Origin: Rhodobacterales bacterium UBA3080
Lineage (GTDB): Bacteria; Pseudomonadota; Alphaproteobacteria; Rhodobacterales; Rhodobacteraceae
DNA: 9,865 nucleotides
Assembly (NCBI GenBank): GCA_002366645.1
Contig: DFBM01000139.1
Span: forward strand, 1-9,865
Direction of reading: 5' to 3'
The notes beneath the pieces are model-generated. The model searched no databases. It was given only the letters and a program-made list of their open reading frames with translations, and had not been told where the DNA came from. Of the stretch, positions 1 to 6,877 are shown piece by piece; position 1 is the first letter of the stretch, and every line of letters starts with the position of its first letter. The position numbers and the translations under genes are program-made.

Positions 1-410
1 TGGCAATGTATGTTCTGGGCGTAGACCACGTTATGGATATGCCGTTCAACGATCCGGAATCGCCGAGCCACCTGACCTATGGCGACATATTCCGCCAGAC
101 CGAGCAGGAATACTCGCGCTGGAATTTTGACGTGGCCGACACCGACACGTTGCTAAAACACTTCGAGGACGCCGAGGCCGAGTGCGCCCGCATCCTTGCT
201 GTTGGAGCGGACGACCCGAAAACGGGACGTCAAATCATCATGGTGCATCCAGCCTATGATCAGGCGATCAAGGCCAGCCATATGTTCAATCTACTTGACG
301 CCCGCGGCGTGATTTCGGTGACCGAGCGCCAAGCCTACATCGGCCGTGTCCGCACGTTGACCAAAGCCTGCGCGGACGCCTTTGTTCTAACCGAGGCGGG
401 CGGCGCATGA
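1..410 (+). CDS. glyQ: Glycine--tRNA ligase alpha subunit, C-terminal part (5' truncated by window edge)
   Basis: This is the last ~135 residues of the alpha subunit of the alpha2beta2 bacterial glycyl-tRNA synthetase, which attaches glycine to tRNA-Gly in the cytoplasm. The alpha subunit carries the class II catalytic core. The frame is open to the left edge (in-frame codons from base 3), so the ATG at 6 is an internal methionine and not the start. Family signatures visible are MYVLGVDHVMDM, LTYGDIFRQTEQEYSRWNF and, near the end, the strongly conserved FNLLDARGVISVTERQAYI followed by RVRTLTKACADAF. These match the C-terminal half of GlyQ (about 300 residues in full). The TGA stop overlaps the ATG of the next gene (ATGA), so translation is probably coupled. 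Identity is secure; only the N-terminal half is missing, because of the window. Confidence 0.96.
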   Translation, partial: AMYVLGVDHVMDMPFNDPESPSHLTYGDIFRQTEQEYSRWNFDVADTDTLLKHFEDAEAECARILAVGADDPKTGRQIIMVHPAYDQAIKASHMFNLLDARGVISVTERQAYIGRVRTLTKACADAFVLTEAGGA

Positions 411-847
411 ACGGCAAGACATTCGGCATTGGCTTCGTTGCCTTCGCGGTGATTTTCGGCGCAGGGCTATATTACGCTTTGGTTTATGCCTATTACGAAA
501 AGGTCGACGGCATCAGCGAAATCACCGTGCAAGACCGGACGATTGCCGTTGCGGATTACGAGGGCATTGACGCGACAAGCTCGGGTTTGAAACTGCGCGG
601 GTGTTTTTCCGTGGAGCCGGCGGATTTTGAAGGTCTGGCACTTGGCGTCAATGCGGTCCCGCTATCGGCGCCGTCGTGGTTTGATTGCTTTGACGTCGCC
701 CGGATACAGCAGGATATCGACGCGGGTAAGGCGATCGGCTACCTCGCGACCGAGAATGAAAAAGACGGCATCGACCGGGTTGTCGCCGTTTACCCCGACG
801 GGCGCGCCTTTCAGTGGCGTCAGTTGAACGAAAAGTATCAGGAATAA
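407..847 (+). CDS. Membrane-anchored protein of unknown function between glyQ and glyS (probably DUF6446)
   Basis: A 146-residue protein of unknown function. It has one hydrophobic segment at about residues 5-27, preceded by a single positive residue (K4), then a soluble domain of about 115 residues likely facing the periplasm. The soluble part has two cysteines, in GCF (C66) and WFDCFDV (C94), which could form a disulfide, and ends with GIDRVVAVYPDGRAFQW. I recall a family of this shape (DUF6446) at this position in Rhodobacterales, sometimes misannotated as a histidine kinase; no kinase motif is visible here. Start: the ATG overlaps the glyQ stop (ATGA), with GAGG at 393-396 upstream. Its stop is only 2 bp from the glyS start, so it is locked into the glycyl-tRNA synthetase operon. 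That it is a real gene follows from the tight packing and the TM-plus-domain architecture; its function cannot be inferred. Confidence 0.85.
   Translation: MNGKTFGIGFVAFAVIFGAGLYYALVYAYYEKVDGISEITVQDRTIAVADYEGIDATSSGLKLRGCFSVEPADFEGLALGVNAVPLSAPSWFDCFDVARIQQDIDAGKAIGYLATENEKDGIDRVVAVYPDGRAFQWRQLNEKYQE
840..843 (+). promoter_or_regulatory. Ribosome binding site that fixes the glyS start
   Basis: AGGA lies 6 nt before the ATG at 850 and overlaps the end of the upstream gene. It supports 850 over the in-frame ATG at 814, which would add 12 residues with no family counterpart. Confidence 0.6.
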
Positions 848-849
848 TC

Positions 850-3093
850 ATGGCCGACCTACTGCTCGAAATCTTCTCCGAGGAAATTCCCGCCCGCATG
901 CAAAAGCGTGCCAGCGAGGACCTGAAGAAACTCGTCACCGATGCGATGGTCGAGGCCGGTATCACCTATTCCGCCGCCGCCGCTTTCGCGACCCCGCGCC
1001 GTTTGTGCCTGACGGTTACGGATGTGCTGGAGGAATCGCCGACGTTGCGTGAGGAACGCAAAGGACCACGTGTAGACGCGCCGGAAAAGGCGATCGAAGG
1101 TTTTTTACGTGGCGCTGGGCTGACCAAAGATGATCTGAGCGTTCGGGATGACAAAAAGGGCCAGATTTATGTAGCGGTCATCCAAAAAGACGGGCGCAAG
1201 GCTGCGGACGTTATTGCCGAAGCGATCGAAACCGCGATCCGCAAGTTCCCGTGGCCAAAGTCGATGCGCTGGGGATCTGGCAGTTTGCGTTGGGTGCGGC
1301 CGATGCATTCGATTTTGAGTATTTTAAGCAAAGAAGAAGGCGCGGAAGTGGTGCCGGTCTCGATCGACGGGATTGTGTCTGGCGACACCACGGAGGGTCA
1401 CCGTTTTATGGGGGCGGGCCGTTTTGCTGTGAATTCGTTCGAGGATTACGAGGCGAAGTTGAAGAAGAACTTTGTCATTCTTAATCCCGGGGAGCGGGCC
1501 GATCATATCTGGGTCGAAGCGCATAACCTGGCATTTGCACAAGGGTTGGAAGCGGTCGAGGACAAGGGGTTGTTGGCCGAAGTCGCTGGGCTGGTCGAGT
1601 GGCCGGTAGTGTTGATGGGCGACATTGCGGAAGACTTTATGGAGTTGCCGGCCGAGGTTTTGCAGACCTCGATGAAGGAGCACCAGAAATTTTTCTCGGT
1701 ACGTAACCCGAAAACCGGACGGATCGAAAAGTTTATCACGGTTGCCAACCGCGAGACTGCCGACCACGGCGCGACTATTCTGGCGGGGAACCAGAAAGTG
1801 TTGTTTGCGCGTCTGTCGGACGCTAAATTCTTTTGGGAAAACGATTTGCGGGTGCCGCTGGCGGATATGGCCGCGAAACTGTCAAACGTGACCTTCCACA
1901 ACAAGCTCGGGACGCAAGCAGAGCGTATCCAACGTATTGCGAGCCTTGCCCGCGAGATTGCCCCGATAGTCGGGGCAGATGCGGATCTGGCGGAGCAGGC
2001 GGCACAGATTGCCAAGGCCGATCTTTCGTCGGAAATGGTTTACGAATTTCCCGAACTGCAGGGCTTGATGGGCAAATACTATGCCGAAGCTGCGGGACTG
2101 CCTCAGGAAGTTGCCAATGCCTGCGATGCACATTATTCGCCGCTTGGCCCATCGGACGATGTGCCGACCGAGGCGGTGTCGGTGGCTGTGGCGCTGGCAG
2201 ACAAGCTTGATACACTGGCCGGATTCTGGGCAATTGACGAGAAGCCGACGGGGTCGAAAGATCCGTTTGCGTTGCGGCGTGCGGCGCTCGGGATTATCCG
2301 GATTGTGTTGGCGAACAACCTGCGTTTCCCGCTGGAGCGGCTTATTGACCGGCAGTTGCTGGAAACCGAAATCCAGCTCGGGCTGGATACGGCGGAAGAG
2401 CGCGAGGTGTATTTTCTGGAGCAGCTGATCGATCAGATTGCGCATCACGGGGTGTTCGGAACGGCGTTCCGCGCATTATTCGAAAAATTTGCCAAAGAGG
2501 AAAAACCTTTTGAAGTGGAAGAGGGTACATGGTTGTCGCGCTTGCAGTCGAGTTTGCCGCTGGCCAGCGATAGTTTGCTCGACTTTTTCCATGACCGTTT
2601 GAAGGTGCACCTGAAGGCCGAGGGCATCACACATGATGTTATCGATGCCTGCCTTGCGATGCCACAGAGTGATGATCTGTCTTTGCTGGTCAACCGGGCA
2701 AATGCGTTGCAGGAATTCGTCGCCACGGACGACGGCGAGAACCTGTTGCAGGGGTATAAGCGGGCCAACAACATTCTGGCAGCGGAAGAGAAGAAGGACG
2801 GTGTGTCTTACGAAGGCGAACCGGCGCTTCAGTTTGCGGAGACTGCCGAGGAAAAAGCCTTGTTTGCGGCGCTGGATGTGGCGGAGGGGGCGATCTCCCC
2901 GGCCATCGAGGCCGAGGATTTCGCGGCGGCTATGGCCGCCCTTGCCAGCCTTCGCGCGCCGATTGATGCTTTTTTCGAAGCGGTACAGGTCAATGTCGAC
3001 AAGCAGGTTGTACGCCGCAATCGTTTGTGCCTGCTGAACCGTATCCGCGAAGTGATGCACAAGGTTGCCAAATTCGAGAAGTTGAACGGATAA
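850..3093 (+). CDS. glyS: Glycine--tRNA ligase beta subunit
   Basis: Beta subunit (747 aa) of the tetrameric glycyl-tRNA synthetase. It contributes tRNA recognition and is required with GlyQ for charging tRNA-Gly. The N-terminus LLLEIFSEEIPARMQ is the family's typical opening, which together with the RBS at 840-843 fixes the start. Further landmarks are MKEHQKFFSVRNPKTGRI (about 275-292), NQKVLFARLSDAKFFWENDL (314-333), SSEMVYEFPELQGLMGKYY (393-411), LADKLDTLAGFW (449-460) and PTGSKDPFALRRAALGIIRI (466-485). The C-terminal anticodon-binding (DALR-like) region covers about 610-747, with ALQEF, YKRANNIL, PIDAFFEAVQVN and NRLCLLNRIREV. Length is slightly above the ~690 aa of the E. coli protein, as I recall for alphaproteobacteria. 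It follows the small membrane protein gene after a 2-bp gap and belongs to the same operon. No frameshift or missing block is seen. Confidence 0.97.
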   Translation: MADLLLEIFSEEIPARMQKRASEDLKKLVTDAMVEAGITYSAAAAFATPRRLCLTVTDVLEESPTLREERKGPRVDAPEKAIEGFLRGAGLTKDDLSVRDDKKGQIYVAVIQKDGRKAADVIAEAIETAIRKFPWPKSMRWGSGSLRWVRPMHSILSILSKEEGAEVVPVSIDGIVSGDTTEGHRFMGAGRFAVNSFEDYEAKLKKNFVILNPGERADHIWVEAHNLAFAQGLEAVEDKGLLAEVAGLVEWPVVLMGDIAEDFMELPAEVLQTSMKEHQKFFSVRNPKTGRIEKFITVANRETADHGATILAGNQKVLFARLSDAKFFWENDLRVPLADMAAKLSNVTFHNKLGTQAERIQRIASLAREIAPIVGADADLAEQAAQIAKADLSSEMVYEFPELQGLMGKYYAEAAGLPQEVANACDAHYSPLGPSDDVPTEAVSVAVALADKLDTLAGFWAIDEKPTGSKDPFALRRAALGIIRIVLANNLRFPLERLIDRQLLETEIQLGLDTAEEREVYFLEQLIDQIAHHGVFGTAFRALFEKFAKEEKPFEVEEGTWLSRLQSSLPLASDSLLDFFHDRLKVHLKAEGITHDVIDACLAMPQSDDLSLLVNRANALQEFVATDDGENLLQGYKRANNILAAEEKKDGVSYEGEPALQFAETAEEKALFAALDVAEGAISPAIEAEDFAAAMAALASLRAPIDAFFEAVQVNVDKQVVRRNRLCLLNRIREVMHKVAKFEKLNG

Positions 3094-3109
3094 TACCTTA
3101 ACGTTCCAA

Positions 3110-3137
3110 TTGCCAAACGCTGCCCTTTGACTATGCT
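3110..3137 (+). promoter_or_regulatory. Possible sigma-70-type promoter ahead of the PPDK-like gene
   Basis: TTGCCA (3110-3115), a 16-nt spacer, then TATGCT (3132-3137), in the only sizeable gap between glyS and the next gene. The -35 matches consensus at 5 of 6 positions and the -10 at 4 of 6. No terminator-like hairpin with a T-run was found between the genes, so read-through from the gly operon is also possible. This is a by-eye match only. Confidence 0.3.
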
Positions 3138-3163
3138 GCACTGCAAGAAGTGTAGGAGCCGTC

Positions 3164-5746
3164 ATGTTTATTCGTCTGAATACCGATATCGAGGTCTCGA
3201 ACAAGACCCATGGTGCGCGTGGGGCGCGGTTGGCGAATATGACCCGGCTCGGCCTGCCGGTGCCCGACGCAGTGGTGCTGTCATTCGAGACAGTGCATGC
3301 GATTGCCACCGAGGATTGTTATCCCGAGCTTCCGGCCAATTTGACCAGTGGTGGATTGCTTGCGGTGCGCTCGTCGCCCGAGAACCTCGATTGGGGCGGG
3401 CCGAATGCGATATTAAACGTCGGGATGACGGACGGTTTCGTTCAGTCCCACAGCCAAAAGGTCGGGCCGCGCGGGGCGATGGACCTCTACCGGCGGTTCA
3501 TTCAAAGCTACGCTGTCAGTGTTGAGAAGCTGGACCCGGAGTTCTTCGAAAACCTCTATTACGATCAACTGAAGCTGGCGGATGCGGAATGCGAAGAAGA
3601 CCTGTCGGATGCGGATATCAGCGGCATGCTGGCCAACTGTAAAACCCTTTACGAGGAGGAAATCGGTAAGCCGTTCCCGCAAGACCCGAGGGAACAGCTT
3701 CATGGTGTGCTTCGCACGATGGCCAAGGCCTGGGATGCTCCGACCGCCCGCATTTTGCGCAGTGCCAAGGGGGCACCTGAGGATGCCGGGCTGGCAATTG
3801 TTGTGCAACGCATGGCACTTGGCATCGGCGAGAAAAGTGGCTCCGGTATGGTGCAGATGGTCGATGATGCAACCGGACACCCGCGTATCTGGGGGCGATA
3901 TCTGCCGCAGTCGCAGGGGCAGGACGCGTTGATGGGGCTGCGCACGCCGCAGATGATCACCAAAGCCGAACGCGAGGAGGCCGGTCAAACCGCGCCTTCG
4001 CTTGAGGAACTGCTGCCGGATACGGTGAAAGAATTACAAGAGATCGGCACCAAAGCCGCTGTCGGTCTGGGAGACGCGCTGCAATTCGAATTCACGGTCG
4101 ATAACGGCAAGGTGCACCTTCTGGATGCAACGCCGGCAAAACGCTCGGCGCGGGCATCGTTGCGGATTGCGGTTGATCTGGTATCACAAAACGCGATCTC
4201 CAAAAACGAGGCGCTGCTGCGGATCGAGCCGCGCAACCTTGTCGAGCACCTGCACCCGCAGATCGACCCGCACGCCAACCGCGATGTTTTTGGCAATGGT
4301 CTACCGGCCAGTCCGGGCGCAGCGACGGGCAAAATCGTATTCTCGCCCGAGGCGGCGATGGCCTCCGAAGCACATGAGGAGTCGTGTATTCTGGTACGGG
4401 TTGAAACCTCGCCCGAAGATATCCGCGGGATGCACGCCGCCGCCGGAGTTCTGACGGTGCGCGGTGGCATGACCAGCCATGCGGCGGTTATCGCAAGGGG
4501 GCTGGGCCTGCCGTGTGTGGTGGGCGCCGGTGACCTGAAGCTGAACCTTAAGAAACGCACGATTACGACGCTGAATGGTATGGAGTTGCGCGAAGGCGAC
4601 GTTATCACCGTGGACGGCACACGTGGACAAGCACTGCATGGCGCGCCGCTGATGATTCAGCCGGAGCTCGGCCAAGGTTATCTGACGATCATGGAATGGG
4701 CCGACGAAGCCCGCACTATCGGTGTGCGCGCCAACGCGGACACGCCGATGGACGCCCGCTTGGCGCGCAGCTTCAAGGTCGACGGTATCGGGCTGTGCCG
4801 CACTGAACATATGTTCTTCGAAGAAGACCGCATCACCGTGATGCGCGAAATGATCCTCGCGGATTCCGAAACCGAACGGCGTGCGGCGTTGGACCGTCTT
4901 TTGCCGATGCAGCGCAGTGATTTTGTCGAACTGTTCGAAATCATGCGGGGTTTGCCGGTTACCATCCGCTTGCTTGACCCGCCCTTGCACGAATTCCTGC
5001 CGCACAGTCGCGACGAAATGCAGGACTTGGCCGAAGCCATGGACCTGCCAGTCAGTCAGGTCATCACCCGCGCCGAGGAGTTGAAGGAGTTCAACCCGAT
5101 GCTTGGCAAACGCGGTGTGCGGCTGGGCGTCACCATGCCCGAAATCTACGAAATGCAGGCCCGCGCGATATTCGAGGCTGCGGTCGAGGTCAGCCGGACT
5201 TCCGGCACCGCAATCGAACCCGAGGTGATGATCCCTCTGGTATCCGCCAACCGCGAGGTCGAACTGGTTAAGCATCGCGTCGATATGGTTGCGGCCGAAG
5301 TCCGTGAGGAAAGCGGTACCAACTTGAACTTCAAGCTGGGCATCATGGTCGAAACTCCGCGCGCCGCATTGCGGGCGGGGGATTTGGCCGAAAGCAGCGC
5401 ATTTCTCAGTTTCGGCACTAACGATTTGACGCAGATGACCTACGGGCTGTCACGCGATGACGCCGGCCGATTTATGCGCGACTACATCAATCAAGGTGTC
5501 TACCCCGAAGACCCGTTCCACACTCTCGACGTCGAAGGCGTTGGCGAATTGCTGTTGCTCGCCGCGAAACGCGGGCGGGAAAGCAACCCAGACCTGACGC
5601 TCGGGCTTTGCGGTGAACATGGCGGCGATCCGGCCTCGGTCCGGTTCTGCAAGATTGCCGGTTTCGACTACGTGTCCTGTTCGCCCTTCCGCGTTCCAAT
5701 CGCGCGACTTGCGGCGGCACAGGCTAGCATCCTATACGATTCGTAA
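3164..5746 (+). CDS. ppdK: Pyruvate, phosphate dikinase family protein with divergent ATP-grasp domain
   Basis: An 860-aa protein of the PPDK/PEP-utilizing family. Classical PPDK interconverts ATP + Pi + pyruvate and AMP + PPi + PEP through a phosphohistidine. Domain order is normal: N-terminal ATP-grasp (about 1-340), mobile phosphohistidine domain (about 375-490) and C-terminal PEP/pyruvate TIM barrel (about 510-860). The swivelling domain has GGMTSHAAVIARGLGLPCV with the catalytic His439. The barrel keeps LCRTEHMF (R546), IRLLDPPLHEFLPH (R602), GIMVETPRAAL (E730), FGTNDLTQMTYG (N753) and LCGEHGGDP (C816), all matching PPDK. The ATP-grasp half is less typical: GARGARL replaces the usual GGKGANL, and LLDATPAKR replaces LQTRNGKR (see findings). 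The start is supported by AGGAG at 3154-3158, 5 nt upstream. The family is certain; whether it is a working ATP-dependent PPDK is not. It may instead be one of the 'putative PEP-binding proteins' of Rhodobacterales. Confidence 0.9.
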   Translation: MFIRLNTDIEVSNKTHGARGARLANMTRLGLPVPDAVVLSFETVHAIATEDCYPELPANLTSGGLLAVRSSPENLDWGGPNAILNVGMTDGFVQSHSQKVGPRGAMDLYRRFIQSYAVSVEKLDPEFFENLYYDQLKLADAECEEDLSDADISGMLANCKTLYEEEIGKPFPQDPREQLHGVLRTMAKAWDAPTARILRSAKGAPEDAGLAIVVQRMALGIGEKSGSGMVQMVDDATGHPRIWGRYLPQSQGQDALMGLRTPQMITKAEREEAGQTAPSLEELLPDTVKELQEIGTKAAVGLGDALQFEFTVDNGKVHLLDATPAKRSARASLRIAVDLVSQNAISKNEALLRIEPRNLVEHLHPQIDPHANRDVFGNGLPASPGAATGKIVFSPEAAMASEAHEESCILVRVETSPEDIRGMHAAAGVLTVRGGMTSHAAVIARGLGLPCVVGAGDLKLNLKKRTITTLNGMELREGDVITVDGTRGQALHGAPLMIQPELGQGYLTIMEWADEARTIGVRANADTPMDARLARSFKVDGIGLCRTEHMFFEEDRITVMREMILADSETERRAALDRLLPMQRSDFVELFEIMRGLPVTIRLLDPPLHEFLPHSRDEMQDLAEAMDLPVSQVITRAEELKEFNPMLGKRGVRLGVTMPEIYEMQARAIFEAAVEVSRTSGTAIEPEVMIPLVSANREVELVKHRVDMVAAEVREESGTNLNFKLGIMVETPRAALRAGDLAESSAFLSFGTNDLTQMTYGLSRDDAGRFMRDYINQGVYPEDPFHTLDVEGVGELLLLAAKRGRESNPDLTLGLCGEHGGDPASVRFCKIAGFDYVSCSPFRVPIARLAAAQASILYDS

Positions 5747-5818
5747 AATCAGCCGTTTGTTGTTTGTTGCGACCATAAATAACCGACCGGCTAGCATTGG
5801 GATTTCGACTGACTTTCG

Positions 5819-5848
5819 TTGAATTTGAGTATAAATAGGTTTTGTAAT
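5819..5848 (+). promoter_or_regulatory. Possible promoter for the cell wall hydrolase gene
   Basis: TTGAAT (5819-5824), an 18-nt spacer and TGTAAT (5843-5848; 5 of 6 match to the -10 consensus). If used, it would leave a leader of roughly 170 nt before the ATG at 6026. The match is by eye, in an AT-rich stretch where chance matches are common. Confidence 0.25.
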
Positions 5849-5876
5849 CAACTGGTTACGGGGCAACTTTCTGCCG

Positions 5877-5910
5877 TTGGCCGAGGAGCAAACCGGCCAG
5901 TTCCCGCCGG
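5877..5910 (+). other. Two mutually exclusive hairpins in the hydrolase leader
   Basis: Stem 1 pairs TTGGCCG (5877-5883) with CGGCCAG (5894-5900), with one G-T wobble and a 10-nt loop containing AGGAG. Stem 2 pairs CCGGC (5893-5897) with GCCGG (5906-5910). They share bases 5893-5900, so both cannot form together. No T-run follows, so neither looks like a terminator. Confidence 0.3.
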
Positions 5911-6025
5911 AAAATCTGAATATTCTGGACTCATTCGTTATTTTGACTATTTTGCCGATCTGACTTTGTGGTGGGGTTATGACTTTCGGTTACCGATTTT
6001 GGTGGCTCCGGATGTGAGGTGACTG

Positions 6026-6865
6026 ATGGCGTTAGTTATGAGTAAACGGGTTTCGCATGGTCTTGGTCGCGTGGCAGCTGGAACCGTGTCCGCCGTTGCC
6101 GGAATATTTTTTGCCTTTGGCGTGGCGAATGCCGAACTGCCGGACGCAGAAATATCACCGGACCCCAGCCAACAAGTTCTCAACCAGATTATGGGTATGA
6201 TGGTGCAGGAAAAGGCCGCGATCTCGGCGCTCGGCGCGGATCGTCTGGCGGAACTCGGCGGTTTACGTGTGGCCAAACCGGCAGAAACCGATGCACGTAT
6301 GAGCTCGGTTTCGATATTTGGTTTAAGCCTGAGCGCCGGTAGCGCGCAGGATCGCGAGGCCAGCAATCTTGCCGACGAGGCCCGAAACGGCCCGATTTCC
6401 GTCGATCTCGGTGCCCATTCTGCCACCGGATTTACCAAAGCAGTGCTCGATTCCATGCCGAATGCGACCGGTGACCGCCAATGGCAATGCCTGACCGAAG
6501 CGCTCTATTTCGAGGCGCGCAGTGAAACCCTTGAGGGGCAGTTCGCGGTTGGCGAAGTCATTCTAAATCGGGTTGATGAAGCAAGCTTTCCGGATTCCGT
6601 TTGCGGGGTAGTGACACAGGGCGCGCACCGCCTGAACGCTTGTCAGTTCTCGTATAACTGCGACGGCAAGGCCGAGCATTTCACCGAGCCGAAGGCCTTT
6701 GCGCGTTCCGGCAAGCTGGCGAAAATGTTGCTGGAAGGACGGGCGCGGGTTTTGACCGCAGGCGCTACCTATTATCATGCCAGCAGCGTGCAACCAAGCT
6801 GGGCGCGTTCGTTCATCGAAACAGCGCAGATCGGGCGGCACATCTTTTACAACGATGATCGCTAG
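6026..6865 (+). CDS. Exported SleB-type cell wall hydrolase (Hydrolase_2 domain)
   Basis: A 279-aa secreted protein predicted to cut peptidoglycan; SleB-family enzymes are lytic transglycosylase-like. Residues 1-36 form a signal peptide: a basic N-region with K7/R8/R15, a hydrophobic core about 16-34, and the site ANA before E37. Residues about 37-150 are a linker with no recognised domain. The catalytic domain (about 152-279) has CLTEALYFEARSE, where E163 is the expected catalytic glutamate, then GQFAVGEVILNRV, VCGVVTQG, CQFSYNCDG and GATYYHA, ending in IGRHIFYND. This matches the SleB/CwlJ hydrolase pattern. Start: GAGG at 6016-6019, 6 nt before ATG 6026; a second in-frame ATG at 6038 is possible but less well placed. 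The gene converges on the CAP-domain gene with 12 bp between stops. In a non-spore-former the likely role is wall remodelling; the exact substrate bond is not shown. Confidence 0.9.
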   Translation: MALVMSKRVSHGLGRVAAGTVSAVAGIFFAFGVANAELPDAEISPDPSQQVLNQIMGMMVQEKAAISALGADRLAELGGLRVAKPAETDARMSSVSIFGLSLSAGSAQDREASNLADEARNGPISVDLGAHSATGFTKAVLDSMPNATGDRQWQCLTEALYFEARSETLEGQFAVGEVILNRVDEASFPDSVCGVVTQGAHRLNACQFSYNCDGKAEHFTEPKAFARSGKLAKMLLEGRARVLTAGATYYHASSVQPSWARSFIETAQIGRHIFYNDDR

Positions 6866-6877
6866 GCGAATTAGGTT

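Larger units (their letters stand above)
5747..6025. other. AT-rich intergenic region between the PPDK-like gene and the cell wall hydrolase
   Basis: This 279-bp stretch holds no convincing gene. It contains a tandem GTTTGTT pair (5755-5768), a possible promoter (5819-5848), two overlapping mutually exclusive hairpins (5877-5910) and several TGACTTT heptamers. A 67-codon frame starting with TTG at 5819 has no RBS or recognisable motif. I see no clear rho-independent terminator for the upstream gene. Confidence 0.6.

Noticed and set aside
407..847. Histidine kinase annotation for the protein between glyQ and glyS
   Set aside because: No H-box, N/G-box or ATPase fold can be seen in 146 residues; such labels on this family appear to be propagated errors.
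2476..3309. 277-codon minus-strand frame across the end of glyS and the start of the PPDK-like gene
   Set aside because: Shadow frame; it covers the strongly conserved GlyS C-terminus and has no family features of its own.
4301..5275. 324-codon minus-strand frame inside the PPDK-like gene
   Set aside because: Antisense shadow of a conserved coding region, with no recognisable domain, signal peptide or start signal.
5722..5797. Direct repeat GGCTAGCAT at 5722-5730 and 5789-5797, considered as an attachment site or target duplication
   Set aside because: Only 9 bp, with one copy inside the PPDK-like coding region, and no integrase, transposase or inverted ends between the copies.
5819..6022. 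67-codon frame in the intergenic region before the hydrolase
   Set aside because: TTG start without a Shine-Dalgarno, no motif or TM segment of note, and its end overlaps the RBS of the next gene. More likely leader or regulatory DNA.
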